NCBI GenBank assembly: GCA_002307275.1
Contig: DBTX01000008.1
Span: 32,784 to 96,783 of the forward strand
DNA from: Hungateiclostridiaceae bacterium UBA1305
GTDB taxonomy: Bacteria; Bacillota; Clostridia; Acetivibrionales; DTU013
DNA length: 64,000 bases
Direction of reading: 5' to 3'
Below are positions 58,204 to 64,000 of the stretch, piece after piece. The first letter of the stretch is position 1. Each line of letters begins with the position of its first letter. The notes under the pieces were generated by a model. It was not told the origin of the DNA. It did no database searches and saw nothing but the letters and a program-made list of their open reading frames with translations. The position numbers and the translations under genes are program-made.

Positions 58204-60363
58204 TTATTCCAATATCTCCAATTTCTTCAATCGGCTCCTGATCGAGCCTGATGTTCTGCCATGCAGCTGACTGATCTCTGATATGCTAATATTCTGTTCA
58301 TATTCCGTTCTCAACTTTTCGTCTTCCTCTTTACTCCAGGCATTATATGCGCTTAACTTTCCTTGCGATATCAACCTTTCCTTATACTGGCGGAAAACAT
58401 TTTTCGAGTCGTTCTCCTGATCTGAAAAATCTGTGCTGCTATGTTTTATCTGCTTCTCTTCATTCTCATCCGTATAGGCCCTTATTTCTTCAATGAATAA
58501 TTCTCCGTATTTTTCCAGTTTTGCCTGTCCGACGCCGTTCACGTCCATAAACTCTGTATGGTTCACCGGCAGTTTTCTGCACATATCCCAAAGTGTTGCA
58601 TCCGAGAAGACAATATAAGCAGGGACACGCTGGTCTGCTGCTATTCTGTTTCTCAGCAATCTCAGCCTCTCAAACAACTCTTCATTAGACTTTTCGTCTT
58701 TACCCCTTGTTTTTCCGGATCGACTTGCTTGTTTTGCTTGCCTGCTCATCTTTTCCGTCTTCGTTTGCTTCTCTTTCTTATCTTCATTCTCATCTATGTA
58801 TTCATCATATTGCTTATACTGTTTCAGTATTTTCATTTTCACTCTGCATTCAGCCAAAAGCACTTTTGATGCACTCGCTTTGAGCCTGACCACCGGATAC
58901 TCGGAATTTGTTACTTCAACAAAACCCTGCAGGGCCAAAAAATTTAAAATATCACGGATCTTACTTTCCGGATATTCAGCCATAATCGCATATGTTGTAA
59001 GTAAATTAAGCTTGTTTGATATCAGTTTCTGATTTTTACTACCCCTCAGGATATCAACAATCATTTTTATTCCAAACCGCTCACCGGACCTCTTGATGCA
59101 GGATAATATTTTCTGAGCTTCCTCTGTAACATCCATCTCCTCAAAATTAGAACCGCAATTGGAGCAATTCCCACAATAATTGGATGGTCTCTCTCCAAAA
59201 TAATTCAGGATATATTCCCGCAGGCAGTCATTGGTATGGCAGTAAAAGGTCATCAGCTTCAACAGCTGACGGTCCTTTTCCTTTACAGCAGCGATCGTTT
59301 CCGCATCCAATTCCTCATTTTCACCGGCATTTTCAATGAGAAACTGGTTGGTTATCACATCCTGTCCACTGTAAAACAGCAGGCATTCCGCCGGTTCTCC
59401 GTCACGTCCCGCTCTCCCTGCCTCCTGATAATAGCTTTCCATGTTCTTTGGCATATTGTAATGAATCACAAAAGAGACATTCGATTTATCAATTCCCATA
59501 CCAAAGGCGTTTGTGGCCACCATGATATTGGCATTGTCATAGATAAATGAATCCTGATTCTCCCTGCGTTCCTTTTCAGATAGTCCTGCATGATATTTTG
59601 TGGCATTAAAACCGGAGGAAATCAGTCTGGCACATACTTCATCAACCGCTTTTCTTGTCGAGCAATATACAATTCCATATCTGTTCTCCCGGCCCTTCAA
59701 ATATTGTTTCAGCTCAGCAAGCTTGTCCTTTGGCTTGGTTACGGAAAAGTACAGATTCTTCCTGTCAAAGCCTGTGGTCAGGATATGCGGCGTCTTCAGC
59801 TTCAATTTAACCACGATATCATCACAGACCTTTGAAGTGGCTGTTGCAGTAAAGGCAGACACCACCGGCCTTGTTGACAGGCTGTCTATAAACTGCGTAA
59901 CCTTCAGGTAACTGGGGCGAAAATCCTGTCCCCATTGCGATACGCAATGAGCTTCATCAATTGCCACCATCGCAATTTTCATGCTTTGGGCAAAGGAAAT
60001 AAATTCCTGTGTCTGCAGTCTTTCCGGAGCAATGTAAATGATTTTGTACATATTTCCGGCCGCGTTCTGCAGTGCTTTTACGTATTGTCCATAGCTCAGT
60101 GAGCTATTCAGATATGCAGCACTGATGCCAGCCTGATTGAGAGAATAGACCTGGTCCTTCATTAACGATATCAATGGTGAAATCACTAACGTTATACCAT
60201 CAAAAATCAACGCGGGCAGTTGATAGCAAATGGACTTTCCTGCTCCCGTCGGCATGACTCCCAGCGTATCGATCCCGTTCAGGATATGGTCAACAAGGTC
60301 TTCCTGCCCTGTTACAAATGAATCATAACCAAAATATTTCTTTAAAGCACTTAATTTTTCCAT
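58204..60363 (-). CDS. recQ: ATP-dependent DNA helicase RecQ with C-terminal HTH extension
   Basis: 719 residues. Helicase core: motif I VMPTGAGKSICYQLPAL (~36-52), DEAHCVSQWG, TATATSKV, and GRAGRDGEPAECLLFY. A RecQ-Ct zinc site follows (C..YCGNCSNCGS, ~390-405), then a winged helix, an HRDC domain (about 565-640; LFERLRLLRNRIAADQRVPA, DVNGVGQAKLEKYGELF) and a last ~60 residues with a Myb/HTH-like unit (AWSKEEDEKLRTEY, ISEISQLHGRTSGSIRSRL). RecQ unwinds recombination and replication intermediates. The start at 60363 has GGGGG 6 nt upstream; the longer reading from 60381 overlaps it. Confidence 0.93.
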   Translation of the reverse strand: MEKLSALKKYFGYDSFVTGQEDLVDHILNGIDTLGVMPTGAGKSICYQLPALIFDGITLVISPLISLMKDQVYSLNQAGISAAYLNSSLSYGQYVKALQNAAGNMYKIIYIAPERLQTQEFISFAQSMKIAMVAIDEAHCVSQWGQDFRPSYLKVTQFIDSLSTRPVVSAFTATATSKVCDDIVVKLKLKTPHILTTGFDRKNLYFSVTKPKDKLAELKQYLKGRENRYGIVYCSTRKAVDEVCARLISSGFNATKYHAGLSEKERRENQDSFIYDNANIMVATNAFGMGIDKSNVSFVIHYNMPKNMESYYQEAGRAGRDGEPAECLLFYSGQDVITNQFLIENAGENEELDAETIAAVKEKDRQLLKLMTFYCHTNDCLREYILNYFGERPSNYCGNCSNCGSNFEEMDVTEEAQKILSCIKRSGERFGIKMIVDILRGSKNQKLISNKLNLLTTYAIMAEYPESKIRDILNFLALQGFVEVTNSEYPVVRLKASASKVLLAECRVKMKILKQYKQYDEYIDENEDKKEKQTKTEKMSRQAKQASRSGKTRGKDEKSNEELFERLRLLRNRIAADQRVPAYIVFSDATLWDMCRKLPVNHTEFMDVNGVGQAKLEKYGELFIEEIRAYTDENEEKQIKHSSTDFSDQENDSKNVFRQYKERLISQGKLSAYNAWSKEEDEKLRTEYEQNISISEISQLHGRTSGSIRSRLKKLEILE

Positions 60364-60793
60364 TTCAACCCCCTGATGCAACTTATTACATCGACATTCA
60401 TTCTATCAAATTTCCCAAAAATTCGCTAGAAAATAACTTTTTGTACAGGCACAATTTGACACAAAAGAACTTCTGAATTTTCTTTGTGCATAAATTCTTA
60501 GCTAAATTTTGATAAAGCCTATGCATAAAGACTGCCGACACAGGTCAATCAGCAGCCCTTGCTTTTTCAATTGGGAACACTCACCCACTAACTCTTCAAT
60601 GAGAATGAAATATTCTCCCTGTTTATGTTGAAGGGTTCGCTCTACCATGGTTGATAACATTGTTACCGTAATGTAATTTCACAAATCGTTTGATTATTTG
60701 GATTCACTTCTCCAAACCCTTATTGTTTGTAAAATTCAACAGCAGATAAGCCTGGACCGGCAAAAAATGCTGAAAATAGCTGAAAGACTTCTG
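60364..60793. other. Intergenic region (430 bp) with a doubtful small ORF
   Basis: A minus-strand ORF of 48 codons (60648-60502, starting MVERTLQHKQGEYFILIEEL) reads protein-like but has no ribosome binding site and no known family; it may be a remnant. The recQ promoter must lie near 60370-60450 but no clear hexamers were found. Nothing else recognised. Confidence 0.3.
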
Positions 60794-62317
60794 TCAACGT
60801 TTATCATCTAAATGTACAATATTGTTGAACAAATCTTCTCCATAACTGGTGTGAAGCGGGCATCCCGGCTTGATGCAAAACGTCCTGCTGCCGTCTTCGC
60901 TTCTTTCCGCCCTCAGGAAAAGTGCTTTGGGCAAATTGAGATGACACATGTGTTCTGAAAACTCGAACAGATGTGTAACAAGAAGAACCTTTACTCCGAT
61001 TTCATAAAGTGCAGTGACTATTTCTGAAGCAATTTCCGAGCCTTCTCTTTCCGTTGTAGTTGCAAGAGGCTCATTGACAAGCAGCATGGAGTCCACGGAA
61101 ATCAGATCGATGATACTGCTCATTCTTAATAATTCTTCGTCAAGCTTCCCGCTGTTCATACAGGCATCCTCTTCCCTTGTGAAGTGTGTGAAAATCCGGT
61201 CACATACATTGGCGGCAAAATAAGCTGACGGGACAAACATCCCGCACTGCATGAAGAGCTGGGCAATCCCGATGCTTCTCAAAAATGTCGTCTTGCCTCC
61301 CTGATTCGCGCCTGTGATAACCAGCAGGGTTTTTTCACAGGCTTTCAAGGCATTGCCCACGGGCTTCTTTTTTTCGCTCAAGGCCAGGCTGACATCATAT
61401 AATCCATCAAACATAAGACTTCTATTGCTGATTCTCTCCGGCACCGGAAAAGTCACCGGAACATTTATCTCCGAAAGGCTGGTATGCAGATTGGCACACC
61501 CCAGATAGAACCCGGTTTCATAACGCAGTAGCTGGAAATAATTCAGCATACTGCTGTTAAAATAATTGATCAGCCGCAGGATATGAATCAACGCCGCATC
61601 TTCCATCTCTCTCGCGCTATTTGCCAGACGGTTGTTATCAAGAGGAATCTCATTGCCTGCAGCAGACTTTTTCACTTTTTTTTCAGAATTCTCCCGCGAA
61701 GTGTATCTGGAAATCCTTCTGAGTATGTGGCCTTTCCCTTTCATACCGGTGCCGATCCCCGATCCGATAATAATCCTGCCTCCTTCGGACAGATATTTGA
61801 GATCAGATATATGCTGTTCCAGATTCATAAAAAATTCATCCGTCAAATAACTTGCCTGCTGATTGAAAAACCTGGAGAACCCTTCCGAGTGAAAATTATT
61901 TTCCGCCTGGCGGGATATGGCCCGGAGTTTTTCAAGCTTTACGATCAGACTCTCGAACAATGCCACGGAATTCATCAGCTTGGTAGATGTTGAGATGATT
62001 TTCGAATAACTTGGCTGCATATTTTGCACGTAATCAGCGGCTTCATTCAATGCATCCGTTGCTATAGAATATAATCTACCTGTCACAGCCTTATTGGCAA
62101 GGCAATCCTGCAGTACCTTCTGCCTGTATATCAAGGTGCTGATGTCAGTCAAACTGTTCAGTACAATGCTCCTGACGGTACTGTGAAGAAATTTATCCTT
62201 TTGGGACATGGCCTGAAAGATGACCGATAAATTCAGATCCTCCGTCAATTCATCTTCATTCAAACCTTTTCCAGGATTTTTATCCTCATACACTTTATAT
62301 AGTAAAAATGGTTTCAT
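60794..62317 (-). CDS. MutS-like ATPase, short form lacking mismatch-recognition domains (1)
   Basis: 507 residues. An N-terminal helical lever/core like MutS domain III is followed by a MutS ATPase (from ~325): Walker A VITGANQGGKTTFLRSIGIA, PSAYFAANVCDRIFTHFTRE, EELLRMSSIIDLISVDSMLL and VLLVTHLFEFSEH. The Walker B position reads LLVNEPLATT, with Asn where MutS has Asp. No mismatch-binding or Smr domain exists. It overlaps the preceding paralogue by 4 nt, so the two products are made together and may form a heterodimer (inference). Substrate unknown. Confidence 0.85.
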   Translation of the reverse strand: MKPFLLYKVYEDKNPGKGLNEDELTEDLNLSVIFQAMSQKDKFLHSTVRSIVLNSLTDISTLIYRQKVLQDCLANKAVTGRLYSIATDALNEAADYVQNMQPSYSKIISTSTKLMNSVALFESLIVKLEKLRAISRQAENNFHSEGFSRFFNQQASYLTDEFFMNLEQHISDLKYLSEGGRIIIGSGIGTGMKGKGHILRRISRYTSRENSEKKVKKSAAGNEIPLDNNRLANSAREMEDAALIHILRLINYFNSSMLNYFQLLRYETGFYLGCANLHTSLSEINVPVTFPVPERISNRSLMFDGLYDVSLALSEKKKPVGNALKACEKTLLVITGANQGGKTTFLRSIGIAQLFMQCGMFVPSAYFAANVCDRIFTHFTREEDACMNSGKLDEELLRMSSIIDLISVDSMLLVNEPLATTTEREGSEIASEIVTALYEIGVKVLLVTHLFEFSEHMCHLNLPKALFLRAERSEDGSRTFCIKPGCPLHTSYGEDLFNNIVHLDDKR

Positions 62318-63861
62318 CGTCCGATACGCTCCTTTATCCGGCTAAAAGACAGATCATATTTCTCAGCGATCGTATTTGCATAGGCTAACCCGTCTGCAGG
62401 CTTTCTGACAATTTTATAAGTGCGCAGGACATCCTTTCCGGGAATAGCCGTGGCTGCAAGACTTATCACTTTGTCGCTGATGGAGGCAAGCTCGTGAATA
62501 TGTGTTACATAAAGGCAAATACAATCGAGCGAAATGAAATGCTCCAGAATTCTTTTACCCATTGTATAGGCATCCTGAGAAGTGGTGGTTGCAAACAATT
62601 CATTCAATACGATAATACTGTTTGTTGTTATATCCTTTAAAATGGAATTCAACCGGATTAGTTCTTCCTTCAACCGGCCGGCATTTGACCCTGGACTTTC
62701 CTCAGTTGAAAAGTGAGTAAAAAGTCGGTCAAAAAGAAAAAGTCTGGCTTTTCTGCATGGCACAGGACACCCGATGGAAGCCAGAAAGAGAATTTGTCCG
62801 AAGGTTCTTGCAAACGTGGTCTTTCCGCCCTGATTAGGCCCGGTCAGAATGAAAATCCTTTCCCTGCTTTCCATAGTAAAGTCATTTGGAACGACAGGCA
62901 TCACCAAATCCCTGTTTTTATACGCCAAGGCCATATCATACCCTCCTGTTACCTCAAGCCTTTTTTCCGAAGTCACCTCGGGATATGCGAATTCCAGCCC
63001 ACGACGCCTTAATTTCCCTATGTACTCCTGATACGAAACATAGAACTGGATCTCCCTGTCAAAACACATAATTACCGTGTCCATAAAATCAACATGCTTT
63101 TCCGCATATTCATCCAGTTTTTCAAATACATCAATATTCGACTTCCTGACCATTTCAAGGATCTTATTTTCCAGTTCACACATTTCCAGTTCGGTAAAGA
63201 ATTGAATCCTGTAATCAAATGCCACATCGCAGAACTGTTCGAATGCTCCGTTAATGGCAGCACAGTAGTCTTGGGTATCTGTATCGGCATCTACAGTCAA
63301 TTTGCCGCTTTCCAGCTGAAGGCTGTATCGGATTTTATCAAATGTATTTATCAAATCACTGGTGCTTACAGAAAGTATTTGAAAGCTTTCCGAACGGATG
63401 TAGTCAGTCAACCAGCCATAAAAGACGGATAAACCCCTTGAATGCAAATGAACTGCCGTTAATGACCGGTTCAGGTCAATAATGGAATTGCAATACAGGT
63501 TTGCCGCATCAAGAAGCCACTTTTCGCGCTGGTAAGCATTGTGGACTCTACGGCTGAAGCCTGTATACTCCCTGATTTTCTTCATTTTCGCAGAGAAGGC
63601 AGCGATGCTGCTGAATATTTCAGTATTTTCAAGCTCCTTCATAATATCGAGCCTGTAATGAACCGTTGAAGCATCCTGCAAGCTCTGGAAGAAAAAGGGC
63701 TTCAGGTTATATTCCTCTTTGCCGTCTACGATCTCATCAACAATCTGGTCCAGATTTAAATTCGTAAAGAATTCAGGTTTATTGCATTGATCTTGCGACA
63801 ATCGCAGTGCAGCTGCAGATTCAAATAAAATGCTTTGGTAATCCATGTTGTTATTGAACAT
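62314..63861 (-). CDS. MutS-like ATPase, short form lacking mismatch-recognition domains (2)
   Basis: 515 residues from ATG 63861 (GAGGT 8 nt upstream; a longer open frame runs to 63990 but overlaps another gene's 3' end). The layout equals that of the next gene: helical core, then ATPase with Walker A LTGPNQGGKTTFARTFGQIL, PCRKARLFLFDRLFTHFSTE, EELIRLNSILKDI, IVLNELFATTTSQDA (again Asn-Glu at Walker B) and CLYVTHIHELASI. The pair is diverged well beyond recent duplication. Tandem MutS-like pairs of this type occur in Firmicutes, with no role I can name. Confidence 0.85.
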   Translation of the reverse strand: MFNNNMDYQSILFESAAALRLSQDQCNKPEFFTNLNLDQIVDEIVDGKEEYNLKPFFFQSLQDASTVHYRLDIMKELENTEIFSSIAAFSAKMKKIREYTGFSRRVHNAYQREKWLLDAANLYCNSIIDLNRSLTAVHLHSRGLSVFYGWLTDYIRSESFQILSVSTSDLINTFDKIRYSLQLESGKLTVDADTDTQDYCAAINGAFEQFCDVAFDYRIQFFTELEMCELENKILEMVRKSNIDVFEKLDEYAEKHVDFMDTVIMCFDREIQFYVSYQEYIGKLRRRGLEFAYPEVTSEKRLEVTGGYDMALAYKNRDLVMPVVPNDFTMESRERIFILTGPNQGGKTTFARTFGQILFLASIGCPVPCRKARLFLFDRLFTHFSTEESPGSNAGRLKEELIRLNSILKDITTNSIIVLNELFATTTSQDAYTMGKRILEHFISLDCICLYVTHIHELASISDKVISLAATAIPGKDVLRTYKIVRKPADGLAYANTIAEKYDLSFSRIKERIGR

Positions 63862-63874
63862 TTTCAATACCTCA

Positions 63875-64000
63875 CTATAGCCAGAGTGCTTCGGAAAGGA
63901 TCGTTTCTGTTTTGATATTCTCAAGGCAGACCAGTCTTGCCATTTTATAAGCGTCCGGTGGCTCCCCGCCATCTTTTTCATTCTGCTCAAGCTTTGAAAA
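63875..64000 (-). CDS. 3' end of an unidentified gene (truncated by the window)
   Basis: The frame open from the window edge ends at TAG 63877-63875 and reads SKLEQNEKDGGEPPDAYKMA, RLVCLENIKTETILSEALWL. It stops just before the ribosome binding site of the MutS-like gene, so it is probably the first gene of the same operon. Too short to identify. Confidence 0.5.
   Translation of the reverse strand, partial: FSKLEQNEKDGGEPPDAYKMARLVCLENIKTETILSEALWL

Overview
The window looks like a chromosomal segment of a low-to-mid GC, Gram-positive, fermentative anaerobe of the Clostridia type. The evidence is a bifunctional AdhE behind two Rex-type boxes, lactate dehydrogenase next to malic enzyme, a DacF-type carboxypeptidase, a SpoVB/MurJ-type flippase, SipW/TasA-type secretion genes, an S-layer-homology surface protein and strong GGAGG ribosome binding sites. 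This is inferred from gene content and signals only; no rRNA, tRNA, CRISPR array or intact transposase was seen.

Layout. 1-1.7 kb: sulfur/persulfide genes (a 5'-truncated CoA-disulfide-reductase-like protein with rhodanese and TusA domains, a DsrE-like ORF split from it at a run of ten A, and a glutaredoxin with a CsoR/CstR-like operator over its promoter). 2-14.3 kb: a visibly more GC-rich block with a MalT/SARP-like regulator divergent from a 2968-residue SLH surface protein, followed by a LysR remnant. 14.6-20.6 kb: a Gfo/Idh/MocA-ThuA pair with a divergent AraC regulator, then small genes (zf-TFIIB, MmcQ/YjbR, WYL regulator, PNPOx-like, DUF3795-like). 20.8-30.4 kb: a cell-wall region (MurE-like ligase without the DAP motif, CapA-VanX fusion, D,D-carboxypeptidase, flippase, FemAB-type transferase, D-aspartate-ligase-like ATP-grasp). 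30.8-35 kb: an MFS pump behind a probable transcription attenuator, and adhE. 35.2-44 kb: a SipW/TasA-like surface-protein cluster with its own two-component system. 44.3-50.9 kb: pentapeptide-repeat protein, an ACT-ACT-metallo-beta-lactamase fusion, and an ABC exporter operon. 51-58 kb: malic enzyme, ldh, an orphan PhoB-type regulator, a PfkB sugar kinase, a broken response regulator, TPM and LemA proteins and a 42-residue small protein. 58-64 kb: RecQ and a tandem pair of MutS-like ATPases.

The most interesting parts are: (i) the cell-wall module, whose members together suggest a non-DAP, possibly D-Asp-bridged peptidoglycan (inference); (ii) the SipW cluster, with four exported proteins carrying an AGYxxW-type signal, an unusually long SipW and a two-component system; (iii) the attenuator before the MFS gene; (iv) a dispersed repeat family with three copies in the window; and (v) SARP-style direct repeats placed exactly at the promoter of the giant surface protein.
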